The notes under the pieces are model-generated. The model was not told where the DNA came from. It was given only the letters and a program-made list of their open reading frames with translations, and did not search any database. From Hymenochaete sp. R1 (lineage: Eukaryota; Basidiomycota; Agaricomycetes; Hymenochaetales; Hymenochaetaceae): a DNA stretch of 64,000 nt. Below, piece after piece: positions 36,435 through 48,768 of this stretch. The stretch spans positions 186,001-250,000 of the forward strand of contig JAFREE010000013.1 in NCBI GenBank assembly GCA_019400425.1. Direction: 5' to 3'. The position numbers and the translations under genes are program-made. How positions within the stretch are numbered: position 1 is the stretch's first letter; each line of letters begins with the position of its first letter.

Positions 36435-37946
36435 TCACGTCCCCTCCCTCGCTGCGAACCTCACCAATTTCCTCCTCAACACATGCTCCCTCCCTACCCC
36501 TACAAGCTCCATCATCTCGTTCAACTCGACCGCCTCCTTTCTCCTCTCATCCTCCCCGCGCGGGTCCTCCTCGACAAGGTACCGCACCGCCCTCGCCAAT
36601 CTCGACTTCGGCCCACCCTTTTCACTCCCATTCGCAATCACATCTCCCTTCGCCTTCCCATTTGCCGCAGTCGAATTCACACTCCCGCTCCAATCTCCCT
36701 TTTTCCCTTTCCCTTTCCTATTCGCCGGCCCCTTCGGCACCGCCAATAAAGCCCTTACCACTTCCGTTCTCCACCGTCTCAGCGCAAGAGCATACAGAGG
36801 CACTATCCGATCCCCCGAGCTCGCTGCCTCCGCCGCAGTCTCTGCGCGTGCCAATCGATGTTGATGTTCGGGGGAGGTGGGGGGCAGGGAGGCGAGAGAG
36901 GGAGAAGAGGGGTCGTAACCCCATTTGAGAAGTTCGGAGGCGCGATGAGCGGCGAGGCGGGAGGCGAGGAGGTCGCGTGGATTGAGATGAGTTTGCGGGG
37001 AGGGGGTAGGAGGGGCAGTTGCGGTAGTGGGGGTTGAGGTGCCGTTTGGGGTTAGAGAGAGGTCTGTAGAGGTGGATGAATTGATGTTGCTGGGGAGGTC
37101 TTTGGTTGGATTGGGAGGCTTTTTCTTGTTCGATTTTTTCGATTTCGACTTTGACTTTGATTTGACGGGCACTGACGACGTCGTCGTCACAGACACAGTA
37201 TGCTGCTGCTGCGACTTGACTTGCGTTTGTTCAACAATGGCCCCGGCTCCCGCCTGAGCTTGCACGAACAACATGTCAGCCAGTCTTAGCCACCCACGAT
37301 CCTCCTCGACAGCCCTCTTAACATAATGTCGATTGACATAGTTAAGCAACCGGTGAACAGCCTGCGCGCCGACGCGGTACCGCTGGAAGCAAGGAAGGAG
37401 GTAATGGATGAGGTTGGAATCGTCGATGGGTGCCCCCGCCAGCAGCTCCTGACTAATCTCTGCATAAAATTTGTCCAGTTTCTCGTATAAATCAGTCCCG
37501 TGCGGGCGGGCCTTCTGAGGCGTTGCTGTCGTGGAAGATGCTGTGGTTGTAGGACTGAGCGTCATGCTTGCGGTACTGCTGCTGAGGGCCGACATGGGTG
37601 ATATAGGCGTAGGAGGCCCGCCAAAGCTGTCGGCAGAAGAAGGGGAGGATGCGTATGCGCCGTCCGTGCCGAGGCGGCCTGCGTTGGTGAAGAAGGAGTA
37701 GGTTGCGGTATGGATGGAGAGATAGTAGGCGACTTCAATGGATGGTGCTTTGTCGATTGCGCTTGTGGGCGAGCGGAGAATGTAGGAGAGTGCAGGATGA
37801 ATGTAGTTCCAGAGCGAACTGAAGTTTGCGGACGGGTTTGCACTGCCAGTGGACGGGTCTTTCATGGGAGAAGGGAAGGCCATGGCTTGCTCGTCGTCGT
37901 TGTCGGGAATGGCGACGACGGCCTTGCCTTTTCCCTTGTCAGACAT
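36435..37946 (-). CDS. Cullin-repeat-like protein (N-terminal cullin domain only)
   Basis: This intronless gene encodes 503 aa, start ATG at 37946. Segments match the N-terminal cullin repeats that bind adaptor/F-box modules: SLWNYIHPALSYILR, SIEVAYYLSIHTATYSFFTN (compare the Y-x-x-L/I-Y-T-x-x-Y-x-x-C/F-T of Cul1), GTDLYEKLDKFYAEISQELL, LIHYLLPCFQRYRVGAQAVH, RLLNYVNRHYVKRAVEE and IVPLYALALRRWRTEV. A Lys/Ser-rich linker (KSKSKSKSKKSNKKK) interrupts. The protein ends before any cullin-homology domain, RBX1-binding surface or neddylation site, so it cannot act as a complete ubiquitin-ligase scaffold. It might compete for adaptors. The start lies 323 bases from the divergent BTB gene. Confidence 0.8.
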   Translation of the reverse strand: MSDKGKGKAVVAIPDNDDEQAMAFPSPMKDPSTGSANPSANFSSLWNYIHPALSYILRSPTSAIDKAPSIEVAYYLSIHTATYSFFTNAGRLGTDGAYASSPSSADSFGGPPTPISPMSALSSSTASMTLSPTTTASSTTATPQKARPHGTDLYEKLDKFYAEISQELLAGAPIDDSNLIHYLLPCFQRYRVGAQAVHRLLNYVNRHYVKRAVEEDRGWLRLADMLFVQAQAGAGAIVEQTQVKSQQQHTVSVTTTSSVPVKSKSKSKSKKSNKKKPPNPTKDLPSNINSSTSTDLSLTPNGTSTPTTATAPPTPSPQTHLNPRDLLASRLAAHRASELLKWGYDPSSPSLASLPPTSPEHQHRLARAETAAEAASSGDRIVPLYALALRRWRTEVVRALLAVPKGPANRKGKGKKGDWSGSVNSTAANGKAKGDVIANGSEKGGPKSRLARAVRYLVEEDPRGEDERRKEAVELNEMMELVGVGREHVLRRKLVRFAAREGT

Positions 37947-38269
37947 GATAATTATATATCTAGTTGCTTATGGTCAACATATACAATAATAGCGACAACG
38001 ATGAGGACAAGCTCACCGAGAAGAAAGTCACCGCCAGAAAATACAGATCGAAAAAAAAGATAGCCACAGAAAAGAGCTCTGTTTGGCTGCCGTCGTTGCC
38101 GTCGTCGCTGTTGCTGCCGATCGAACGAACAAACAATGATGAGAGATATAAAATTCTAGTCTCTCCGTTACTGACGTCGACGCCGACGACCTACTCCGAC
38201 ATTGGAATTAAAATTTTGTCGCTGACGTTGACGACGGGCGGATAAGAAAGAGACAGGGGGTCGACGACA
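37947..38269. promoter_or_regulatory. Short divergent promoter (cullin-like and BTB genes)
   Basis: Only 323 bases lie between two divergent ATGs. Both products resemble parts of cullin-ligase systems, so shared regulation is possible but unproven. Confidence 0.5.
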
Positions 38270-41200
38270 ATGACGATGGCGAGGAGTAGTCATTATAACC
38301 GGCTAAGCAGTAGCAGCAGCGGCAACCGACACCGCTCCCACTCTTTCACACACGACCACGACCACAACGACGGTCACTGCGTCCTCAACGTTGGCAGCGA
38401 CGGCGGTGACGAGATGTCGGACCCTCAGGCTATCCAAACACATCTCTACAGCGCCTTCATCAACGCCAGAACACACGATGTTTCCCTCAAAGTCAGAGGC
38501 TCTTGGGATGGCCTCTACCGCCTACACAGGGTCGTCCTCATCCAGGCTGTACGCTTCAGTATTGATTTATCTGATTATTATTATTGCTGATGGTCGTCAC
38601 AGGGATTCTTTCACTCGCTGTTTGATAGTGGGTTCAGAGAAGCTCGGCAAGGAGAACAGAACGTGGTCAACGTCACCTTTGACGACCCCAACATCACACG
38701 AGCAGGTAAGACCATCTTCTTCGCTCTGGCATACGCAATCTGACCTGTTTTTGACAGCATTCGAGTATGTTTGATTCAATGTCTATGCGTCCTCAACATT
38801 TCTAACGCACTCCGCAGCTTCTGCTTGTCTCGTCTCTATGGTGGTGGGCCCACCCTTCACCTCGACCCTCGTCTCGTTCCAAGTCGGCGAGAGCCCCTCA
38901 CGCCTTCTTTCCACCACCGCGTACCAGTTGCACCGACGCCCACTGGAAGTCACCTAGCATCTCCACGGTTCCTCCTTTCATTGCTTGCAACGGCCATCTA
39001 TCTTTCCATCCCGTCTTTAGTATCTCAAGCGATCCAACTCGTTCTTCAATCGCTTGGGCCGCATACAGTCGTCCGGTATCTTAATTTTGCGACCGGAAAA
39101 GGTATTGGGGACGAGGAGTCTAAAGAGATAAAGATAATTAAGGGCCTGGAAAATATTTGCTTGGAAACATCGACGGCAGCAACGACGACGCGTTCCACTT
39201 CCGTCCGCTCAGAAGCATCCCGTACCTCCCGCGCTTCCAAAAACTCTCGTCGGACGCACAAATCTACTCTCGAAACTTTTCTACAATGCCCCTCACCCTC
39301 TCTGCCCCAGAAAGACTGCAAAGAACAAGCACCAGTGGATTCCGACTGTGATGACGATAGTGAGGACAGCTCCGAGACAGCTTCCGATGGTCCTGCAGAA
39401 GACGACGACGGGCCAGTGTTCATGTATGGAAATGCTTCAAACAAGATCGGTGAGGCGTGTGCGAGCTGGTTGTGCCGCTGGGGTGCCGATATGATTGCAC
39501 ATGAAGAAATAGCAGCAGAAAGTCTGCCATCGAGCTTTTCACATGACTCAACCACGCCTTCGAACTCGGCCTACTTGCGTTTGCCCGAGAGTGGAAGTAA
39601 CAGCAGTAGTGTTGTTGGTACTTCCGCCTCTGTCTTAGATGATTCGAAAGCAAATGTTTCAATTATCTGGCGCCGAGGTGGTATCAGCGCCAAGTGGGCA
39701 TGCGCCGTGCTCTCGAGCGACTCTTTCTTCGTCAAGACGGAGAAGGAGCGGTACGCGCTTGCGAAGCGTGTCGTTGAGCTACGAAGACGGGTGTCTATCG
39801 ACAAGACAGAAGAGGCCGAGTGGCTCGAGCTCTTCACACATGGCATTCATTATATGCATATGGTCAGTCTATTACTTGCCTTTCGAACGGCATTATTAAA
39901 AATGTGTATCAATTTTAGCCCCTGGACGACCTCATGGAATTATCGCGCGATGTGTCGCCTACTACTGGTCGACCATTCGCTCCTGCCTCTATTCTACAAG
40001 CTGCACACTGGAACCAATCCCTCCTGCACCACCACATTTCACATCGCCCCAGTAACAATTCATCTCCTCCATCGTCATCCTCACCGTCACCACCACGATC
40101 ACCCTTACCAACGCAAATAGCATCCATCGGAAATGGTGGACTCGGGCTAGCGCTGACGACAACAGAGATCCTTTCCCGGTTACCAGACCACCAAGTAGGG
40201 TCTTTAGATGCACACAAAGTCTATTACCCTGTCCCCGTCGACTCTAGCTCGCGCGTCGGTGACACATCTGGCATCGAAGGCGCATCAATGGACCAACTCT
40301 TCACCTCACCCCCTCCCACCGCATCATCATCGGCCTCGCCCAATTCTAATCCCAAGTCTCCCACCACGAAGCCTCCTTCATTCACTTCTCACCCACCCTC
40401 TACCTTTTTTGGCATACGCTCCGCCCCGCGTACAGCCGTTGGAGCCATCGAAGCTGACACCACAGGCCGCGCGACCTGGTCCGCGTTCCCGCCTATCCGG
40501 TTCGGCGTCGAGTTCTGGGGCGTCGAGCGGCTTGCGGAGAAGGAAAGGCTCACGAGCCAGACGGTGTGGTACGCAGGGAGCTTGTTCAACGTGTATGTGC
40601 AAGTGGTAAGAAAGAAAGGGCTCCAGTTAGGAATGTACGTGCATCGATTGAGTAGCGTTGAGACGATCCCTATCCCAAGCGCGCCTCCGAGTTCGATTTT
40701 GGACTTCCAGAACTTTGGTGGTGGAAACGGGAATGTGAATGCGAGAGAGAGGGCGGGAGGCGTAGCGTTCGAACGATCAGAGACGATTGATATCTCACCC
40801 AGTGCATCCACACCAACGCTCTACCGCCCCGCCTCGCGTCACACCGTCGCCAACTTCCCCACGCGCAGTACCACGCCCGCCTCTTCTTCACCGCCCAACA
40901 CAGGAACCGGAACCTCGTACTCACCTCCTTCAACTGCGCGAAGCTTCAACGGCTCCTCTACCGTCCACGCGCAGACACCGACACACTCTCCCTCCAACTC
41001 CTCCGGGAGTATTTCCTACCCCCACCCCAATGCGCAACAAACAGCACCAAAACCACCACCGCAACCGTACCGCGATCCGCGCGAAGCCGTCCGAGCCCAC
41101 TTCACGCTGCACGTTGCGAGCCCCACAGGCGGCGCTCTTACGCGCTTCGCGAGCGAGCCAGATGCGTTTTTCGTTGGAAGGAGTTGGGGATGGAAGAGTA

Positions 41201-41343
41201 GTGCGCTGCAGACGGAGGAATTGGTTGAGGTTGGTAGCGGAGCTGGTAGTGCGAGCGGAGGTGGAGGTGTAGGGTCGGCGAAGGGAGGTGTAGGTGGGAA
41301 AGAGTGTAGTTTGAGGGCGATGGTCGTGCTTGGAGTTGTCTGA
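38270..41343 (+). CDS. BTB/POZ domain protein, germ-cell-less-like
   Basis: The predicted 952-aa protein has exons 38270-38548, 38603-38705, 38758-38764, 38818-39862 and 39919-41343. The BTB fold reads HLYSAFINARTHDVSLKVR, YRLHRVVLIQA, GFFHSLFDSGFRE, then FDFCLSRLYGG and LLATAIYLSIPSLVSQAIQ. A 7-base microexon (38758-38764, CATTCGA) is needed to keep frame between R-A-A and D-F-C. The C-terminal part has PPIRFGVEFWGVERLAEKE, TVWYAGSLFNVYVQVVRKK and LQLGMYVHRLSS, a domain shared with germ-cell-less-type BTB proteins. Acidic and Ser-rich linkers separate the parts. BTB proteins of this type act as CUL3 adaptors. Partner and substrate are unknown. Confidence 0.85.
38758..38764 (+). other. 7-nt microexon of the BTB gene
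   Basis: CATTCGA is flanked by ...GACAG and GTATGT. The upstream exon ends in phase 1 (GCA G) and the downstream exon begins with C TTC TGC. Only with these 7 bases inserted does the frame continue as A-F-D-F-C-L-S-R-L-Y. Confidence 0.75.
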
Positions 41344-42205
41344 GGATACACTTGCAATGTTCTTTCTTTCGGTATTCCCTCCGTGGCGATGCATATACGA
41401 TCCCACCGACTTTCGTCCTCTCTTGTATTCTCTCAAATCTGTCGTAACACCTACATGTACATAGACGACGGTTCAGAACGGAGCCCGTTCATTAAATTTT
41501 TTCTTAGGATTTCTTGTTTACGTTTACCAGTACGCACTGTCTTCCATCCCTTCTGCTTTCTCATTATCTTGCTTTTGGTTTATTTGTAACAACCTTTATT
41601 ATTGTACCTTACTCTCACCAGTTCACTTTCGAAAACCCCAAAACACGTATATGTATCTTCATCTATCCATCGTCCATGTGAAAGTACGTGTTCTACCCAT
41701 TCCTCCGATTCTATCAATTTCCCAAAGTCATGGCTAAAGACATATTGGCCTCCGGGTCATATCAAGCCACAAACGATAGTATGTCATGTCGCGCTGGCTT
41801 TCGGAGGGCCAAAACCGACGTATAGCTCATTATTATCGTAAACATGGAAGCCATGAGGGGAAACAATGGTAATATACATATGCAACGGTGTGAAGGAGAA
41901 ACAGGAGTATATATATGAAGTGGAGCGGGAAGCAATACGATAAATACGGAAGTGCAAAGCAGACAGTGAAAGCGAAAGAGCTGAAAACAATTCATAATCT
42001 ACCTTTCGGAGTCTCATATTCGTGCTTATCATGACTGTCGTTATAAGGCAAACGTAAAGCGAATGTCTGTCTCCAAATATGCCATCTCACAAGATTATGC
42101 CGTTTCTTTCCAGGATTGCTCATGTCGGACCTCGTCGCCTATTGCCAGGTAAGCCCGAGTCATATGGCTTCAAAGCGGGCCTGGCAAGGTCGTTCTTAGG
42201 TCAAG
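41344..42205. other. Intergenic region between convergent genes
   Basis: It holds the 3' flanks of the BTB and SLC26 genes. T-rich with several TATA-like strings. No gene was recognised. Confidence 0.5.
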
Positions 42206-44820
42206 TCAACGCTGACTTTCGCTTTCCCGCTCCGCCTGGGCGATAGCTGACTCGACGTCATCAAATAAAGCATCAGGTCCGATGAGGTCGAAGATCCCGG
42301 CACGCTCAAAAGTGCGAAGAGGATCTGAGCGGAGGTGGGCGATGAAGACCGTGGTACTGCGGGACTTAACGACAAATGATAGGAAATTAGTGCACAGAAG
42401 TGAAGCCGTTGGAGAATCAGTAACTTACTTTGTATGTCTCAAAAAGTTCGTAGAGTATGGATGCGGCACTATAGAGAAGGACAATAACACCCTTTAGACG
42501 TAGCTAACATAGACATGGAAAAAAAACATACGTTGCATCACAAGATTCGACATCCGAGAGATGGAATACCATAGTCGAAGCGAGGTCTCTACGAGGATCG
42601 TCAGACGGGTGACTTGGTTGCTGCCCGTACAGTTCGAGGCGACGGAGTCGTTCCTTGAGTTGTGCCGTGTTTGCTATGATACATTGAATATCCGGAGCTC
42701 CGAAATGATGATATTTTCATACGCACCAAAGTCGAGGTTATCTCTTATACGCACAATAAGCACACCTGGAACATCCTCCTCCGCTTCTGGATGTTCATTG
42801 ACAGGTTTCCATCTTTTAGTTCCTGGAATCCTTCCCTGTTTCAACGCGAGTCAGCCATATTGTAATAAATATCATGAGATCTGTGGTTATCGGCACACCA
42901 GAATGGTTATCCGCGTTTGAGATGATTTCTTCACCACCAATAGCAGTGAGAAAATAATGCTACAGACAATCCCGATCTCTACATCCCATAAGAGCGTCGA
43001 CGCGAACGTAACAAACATGAGTGCCAAATCTGTCCAAGCGCGCATTCTACAAATTCTTGGTGAGAACCGGATAAGCGCACGAAGCAAAGAAGACTGACTT
43101 GCAAAAATATCTAATATCATGCGGAATCTCTGCTAAAATAGAGAAAACTACCAGGAACACGCTACAAAGAGTGATCAGGGCCTCCAAATTCTCTGGGTAA
43201 TAGAAATTAGCTTACACGGAGCCGAGAACACAGCGTGGTAAGTAGTACAGTGAAGGGAGCAAGAAGAATGTTGAGAGGAGGACAAGTGCAGAACAAATGA
43301 GCGAAGCCATTTGAGTGCGACCTCCACAATCACCATTCATACGAGATCTGAGATTGTAGTATCATGAGGAGAATGTTACTAAGCGTACGAGACAAACTTA
43401 CATACCGAGTGACGGAACCAAACGCTGGAAGTGTGCCTGGCACAAATGACCCCACAATATTCGAAGCTCCCAATGCAACCAATTCTCTATTGGTAGAAAT
43501 CGAATAGCCGAAGCGCGTTGCATTTTGCTTCGCAGCGACAACACTATCCAAGTAGCCAACGATGGTGATCAAACTGATTCCATATGTTAGAAACTGATAT
43601 ACTGGTTTGACATCAAGCTCTCACATTGCTGTAGACAACGTCGTCTTTCCGTATTTCAGAGTCGACTTGTGTATAGGAAAGCGCACAAAAGAATGACCGT
43701 CCCCGCTCACGGATACCGCCCCAAGGACGTCCACACCATATTTATCCCAGTCAAAGACGTCGCAGAACACTGAAGTCAAAAAATTAGATTAGCCGGGAGA
43801 AAGCAGCGAACACATACCTGTAGATAGAATGACAACAATGAGGACTTCTGGAAGGCGATGGATGATGGTCCATCGCTTGAAGAATGACTTCGCATAACGC
43901 ATCAAAACAAGAATAGCGAGTGCCCCGAAACTAATGATAGTCGTTGGTCGATGCTCGTGAGTGGCAAAGTTCTCCATTAAGAAAATGAACTTGTCAAGTG
44001 TCGTCTGCGGATTGAGGGCATGCTCTCGATGTGTAAGTCCAAACATGGGTATAAATTGTTCACTGATTGTGTCAGCCGTTTCGAGAGAATGAATACAACC
44101 TCAAATACTCACATAGAAATGATGACTGCAATCGCTGTCACAAAGCCTCGTAGAAGGGCACGGCTAAGTAGGACATCGATAAATCCAAGCCGAAAGAAGC
44201 CCAATAAAAAGGCGAAAACACCTATTTGAAGAGTTGTGATAGTAGTGACAGCGATTCCTATAGTGTCTGGATTTGTCGGATGCTCGTGAGGATCTGCATG
44301 GAGTATGCTCTGAACGGTCTGTCCAACTAGTAGTGACAATGCTGCCTCGCATGCAACGTTGAGTTGGCGGGATGTGCCTAACAAAGCGTATACTATTCCA
44401 GGAACGGACGCAGAGAACTGTCGCTCGAGATCAGAGCACGGAAGAGAAAGGAAAAAATGAATAGCTCACAAGGCCAGATAGCGGGCTTAATCGAGCAAGG
44501 GACGTGGCATAGGAAATGGATTGAGGAACCAACACACAGGCAACCGTCAATCCCGCTACAAAGTCACCGCCGAGCCTGACAAAGTAGTGAACAAAGTGTT
44601 GCAGTACCTTCCTTGAAACTTGCCATTCCAACACTCACGACGAAAGAGAATAATTTGGCAGCCAGGAAGTAAATGGAACATAGTATTTGATACGAGCTTT
44701 CAAGCTCTTTTTAGTGAGCATAATCGAACCGCCTAGGAGCTGTTAGAATATATGGAGAGAGAGAAGACTTGCACCCACTCCTCGTCCGACGATGGTTCCG
44801 CCCTCCACGTTCTGCGGCAT
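42206..44820 (-). CDS. SLC26/SulP anion transporter with STAS domain
   Basis: This is a plasma-membrane or vacuolar transporter of sulfate or related anions. The start ATG is at 44820 (MPQNVEGGTIVGRG), the stop at 42206, with about ten short introns. Recognised in order: YYVPFTSWLPNYSLS; GDFVAGLTVACVLVPQSISY (the SulP signature region, G-D-x-x-A-G-L-T-x-x-x-x-x-x-P-Q-x-x-x-Y); SASVPGIVYALLGTSRQLNV; LLGFFRLGFIDVLLSRALLR; VGYLDSVVAAKQNATRFGY and NRELVALGASNIVGS (conserved core); then helices with ARAWTDLALMF-type sequence and DVEIGIVCSIIFSLLLVV. The cytosolic STAS domain follows (VLIVRIRDNLDFANTAQLKE, VFHLSDVESCDATAASIL, VFIAHLRSDPLRTFERAG). The gene is complete. Anion specificity cannot be decided. 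Confidence 0.93.
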
Positions 44821-45387
44821 CTCGTGAGCTTTCTAACAACGCTGATACCTCCGAGAAGGATCTCGTTGGACTTGTGATGCCACTCTCCATACCCCGTCCC
44901 TCTGAGCGATTCTTTAAATGTGACTCTGTTCTGTGATGAGCGGTAGAGGAAGAGGAGCGACCTCCACTAATTACTGTTTCACCGTGACTTCTAACCGCGC
45001 CGAAGCCTGTGTGCCCTTCATAAAACCACGTGATTCTCCGCCAATCCGAATCTGGAAATTTGTCAACGAAGCGCCGATAGAACGCCCATTGTGCCAGTGT
45101 GCTTCAAATTTGGCGACAACGAAGCATTGCGTTTGGTGTTGCTCCGGCGCCGACGGGTGATTGTGTGGTGTGAGGGACACCAAGTACACAGCGCTGGGAC
45201 AAGCGATCAGAATCGGATAATAAACGGATCCGTAATGCTGCGTTGCAAGCGCCGGGCACGCACCAGGGCGGTGCATAATTCATGTTGATTCATTTTGAAA
45301 AAAAGTGACTCTCATCTCTCCCCTCACGTCCTTCTCATCTCATACTTAAGGGCGTTTTGGTAGGGTCTGTCGAACAATCTCATCACC
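44821..45387. promoter_or_regulatory. Divergent promoter region (SLC26 and BCS1-like genes)
   Basis: It separates two divergent starts. It contains a CCACGTGATT element near 45025 and a CT-rich leader before the BCS1-like ATG. No other feature recognised. Confidence 0.5.
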
Positions 45388-47955
45388 ATGTCGTCCCTTG
45401 TTCGTGCCCAAAAAGCCGTGAATCCCTTGCTCTTTTGCCTTCGTCTATTGACGTCATCGAGTACCAGCCTCGCTCATTTCTTGAGGACGCTCCTTCCCAA
45501 ATTATTGGCGAACCCTCAGGTAGCTGAGCTTTTGAGGTTCATTTTTCTAGGGACGGTCGTTGAGGCATCTAGGCTAGCGGGGCAAAGGGCAGTTGATTTT
45601 GTCAAACATTGTGCGTCTATTCCCATCTCAACCATTATCTTGGTGTGAGGCTAACGTACACATTATTTCTATAAAGTCTTCATTGTAAAGGCTTCTTTCG
45701 CGAGAAATGACTTTGCTTTCGATTGGGTCAAGCGGTATCTGGAAGACCATCGCGTTTGGGACGATTCGCGCGTATTCCGAGTTGCCGCTTGCAATCCCGC
45801 TTTACGATTCAGTGCAGATATTAATGGTCTGAATGAATCTTCAAAGCTAATTGAAGATGGACGTCCGCACCCGATCTATCAGCCAGCTCCAAAAGAACCG
45901 GCGATTTTTAGGTGGAAGAAGCACTGGATTTCAGTTGACATGAGCATGGACTCTGCAGGCCTAAGCGACCAGAGTGTCCAAGTACTCACCTTAAGGTACT
46001 TGTCCCATCGCTATCCGGTTTTGCGCGACGCTCAGAATTTTGACTTGCAAGTATGTGGAGCCGAAACCGAAAGATCCTAGATGAATTTGTGCAGGAAGCT
46101 CGGACACATTACTTCAACTCGCCGCTACCTCCAAGAGAACTATTCGTATTACCCGACTACGTATGATCTATAATACCTTATTCCAAAGCTAATACTTAAC
46201 TGATGACCCAGTCCAATACAATGCTCACGGCACGATTCAACCAAGGGGATGCTAGCTACGAATGGATGCATGCATTCCTAGTACGTCCCTACCGCAGCTA
46301 AAGAAAGACTCAGAAGACTGACAGCAGATTAGAGGGTCCAGGAGAGCTTCGGAGAGATAATGGACCTCCAAGTCACAACAAAGCAATCTGAACTCACGAA
46401 TTCTTCCAATGATCCTGCTGATAGGCCAACCGTAGGCTTCAAGCCTGCTCCTCGTGTGAAACAACGCTTGAAATGGGGCGAACATTGGTTACAATTCGAT
46501 GTCGAGCCGAGCAACGAGTCTTACGACGGGCGATCTTACGGTGGCACGGTGACAGTAACGTGAGTCAAGTCTGAAGTCACCTCCATCGTAATACTGATAT
46601 TTGTGCAGGTTGCACAACTCGAAGCGATCGGTACTCGAAGACCTCGTCCTCGCCGCCCATGAAGAATATCTCAAAAGCACTGTCTCAAAGGTTACAGTTC
46701 ACCTCGCCGACCGAGTATGATTTTTTCTGAGTTTCGTACCGTTCATGCGCTGATGGAATCATAGTATGGGTCTTGGGTGAAGTGTGTTACAAGGAATAGG
46801 AGAGCCTTGAATACTCTTATTCTTCCGGAGGGTGTGAAAGAGAGCTTGTTGAAAGATGCTCAAGAATTTTTGGACAGCGAGGAGTGGTACGTTTGGGCCG
46901 GAGTGCCCCATCGACGAGGTGTGTTCGGTTTTGTTCAGATACCAACAAGGAAAGCCTGACTGTTTCTGCAAGGATATCTCCTCTATGGTGAGCCCGGGAC
47001 CGGCAAAAGCTCGACCATCCACGCACTTGCCAGTGAACTCGGTTTGGAGATTTATTACATTCAACTCGCTTCGCAAGGGTAAGTCGGTTCATCCTGTGGG
47101 AAATTACGAGGAAGCTGACGCGCCTACGAAGAATGGATGATCATCATCTCTCTTCTCTACTTTCAGCAACTCCTTCGAGATGTATTCTATTGCTAGAGGA
47201 CATCGACTGCGCATTCCCATCTCGCGAAGGTGATGATGACGATGATGATCTTTCTTTTGATGCAAATGGCAATCCCGTGCTATCCGGCTACCAGCCTCGC
47301 TCAGAGGTGACGCTTTCCGGATTATTGAACGCGCTAGACAGTGTCACAAGCGAAGAAGGAAGGATAACTTTTGCGACGGTACAGAATTCCCCTTTCCACT
47401 GTTTCCTTATCCCTGCTAACTATCGAATAGACAAACCATATCGAGAAATTGGACCCTGCTCTTATCCGTGCTGGAAGGATGGACGTCAAGGTCGAATACA
47501 AGTTGGCGACTAGATATCAAGTATCGCAGACTTTTCTCCGGTTTTTCGAGAAAACTTTTGTTTCTCTCTCTTCCTCCAGTTCGGACAATCACAGTCTCAC
47601 TCGCGCTCTCCTTCGTGGCAGCGAAGGCGTAGAGATCGAAGATCCGCTCACAGAAGACGAAATTGTCGTGCTCTCCGAGGCATTTGCAACTGAAATACCT
47701 GAAAACACGTTCGCATTGGCTCAAGTACAAGGATATTTGTTAACAAAGAAGGCCGAGCCGAGAGCAGCTGTAAAATTCGCAGCTCAGTGGGTTAGGGAGC
47801 AGAAAGAGGAGAAGGAAAAGATCGCGCAGTTAAAGGAGAGGAAGAAAGAGAAGCGAAAGGAAAAGATAGCTGCGATGAAGGATGCAACTAAGAAGTCCGA
47901 CAAGGCAAACGAAGAGGAGGATGAAGAGGACGAAGAGGCAGAAATATCTACATGA
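45388..47955 (+). CDS. BCS1-like AAA ATPase
   Basis: This AAA protein of the BCS1 family, in yeast a mitochondrial inner-membrane translocase for the Rieske iron-sulfur protein, is encoded in about nine exons. An N-terminal hydrophobic segment is followed by the BCS1-specific region (FDWVKRYLEDHRVWDDSRVF, RWKKHWISVDM, LTLRYLSHRYPVLRD, EARTHYFNSPLPPREL, KDAQEFLDSEEWYVWAGVPHR). Then the AAA core: GYLLYGEPGTGKSS is Walker A, CILLLEDIDCAF is Walker B, LLNALDSVTSEEGR is the sensor region and NHIEKLDPALIRAGRMD the arginine-finger segment. A Lys/Glu-rich C-terminal tail (KERKKEKRKEKIAA, acidic end) is typical of basidiomycete paralogs. Several paralogs exist in such genomes, so this need not be the Rieske chaperone itself. 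Confidence 0.92.
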
Positions 47956-48222
47956 GCTCTCACGCCTCATTAATCTCATTTTTTGTCTCATGGAAGATTT
48001 GCGTTATCATGGTTGTTTGGAAGCGAAACCATAGCTTTAAGCATGTGGCGTCGGCGCGTTCTTATTTTGCTGGACATGCATATTCTCACAAGCTATAATT
48101 CAGATAGTCAGGATGTGTGGCGAACGAAACCTTCTTTTCCTTCTCGCCACGTTGACTGCCCAAGTGAGTTTCTTGCTTTCGTTCAGTAGACGAAATGTTC
48201 TCACCGATCGAATTAGCTATCC

Positions 48223-48768
48223 ATGATGCGGCCTCGACGACCGGTGCATTCTCTCTCAAGATCTATGTCTGTTCCTGCCAGTACGCCCCTTCCAGGCTCC
48301 CAGCTGCATGTATGGGAGAATGAGGAGCATCTGGAGCAGCTCACTCGATTAAACACTAGGCTAAATGGCAGAACGTTGTTTCCTGGCACCTCCCTAGAGA
48401 CTCAGACGGCAGAATCGTGCTCAGTCGACTCAAACAGGCAACCAGCTCCTCCGAGTACACCTAGCACGCAGCTTCATCGCCGTGATACTTCAAGTGCGCT
48501 TCACAAACAACTTGATAGCAACAACAATTTAGATAACCTCTTGGCGGCGTTCTGCGTGCTCACGGGCTTATACATCTTACTTCGCATCGACAGTTTTTGG
48601 AACAATCTCTCCTTACTCAGTTCGTTCTCGCATATACTAGCATGGATCTGCTCGAGCGGCTCTCTTTTTCTTTCATTATGCGGTGTTTTCGTATGCGCGG
48701 ATGCTCTGCAGCCCGCCAGGGAAATGTTCCTGGCACGGCATCGAGAGGCTACTCTAAGGATGCAATAA
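48223..48768 (+). CDS. Small predicted membrane protein of unknown function
   Basis: This is a single-exon frame of 181 codons starting MMRPRRPVHSLSRSMSVPAS. The first two thirds are polar and Ser/Pro-rich. Two hydrophobic helices follow (LLAAFCVLTGLYILLRI and LAWICSSGSLFLSLCGVFV), and a basic end (REMFLARHREATLRMQ). It lies 267 bases after the BCS1-like gene in the same direction and just before the 3' end of the tandem family. I recognise no family. Open frame, start context and hydrophobic pattern support a real gene moderately. Confidence 0.55.
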   Translation: MMRPRRPVHSLSRSMSVPASTPLPGSQLHVWENEEHLEQLTRLNTRLNGRTLFPGTSLETQTAESCSVDSNRQPAPPSTPSTQLHRRDTSSALHKQLDSNNNLDNLLAAFCVLTGLYILLRIDSFWNNLSLLSSFSHILAWICSSGSLFLSLCGVFVCADALQPAREMFLARHREATLRMQ

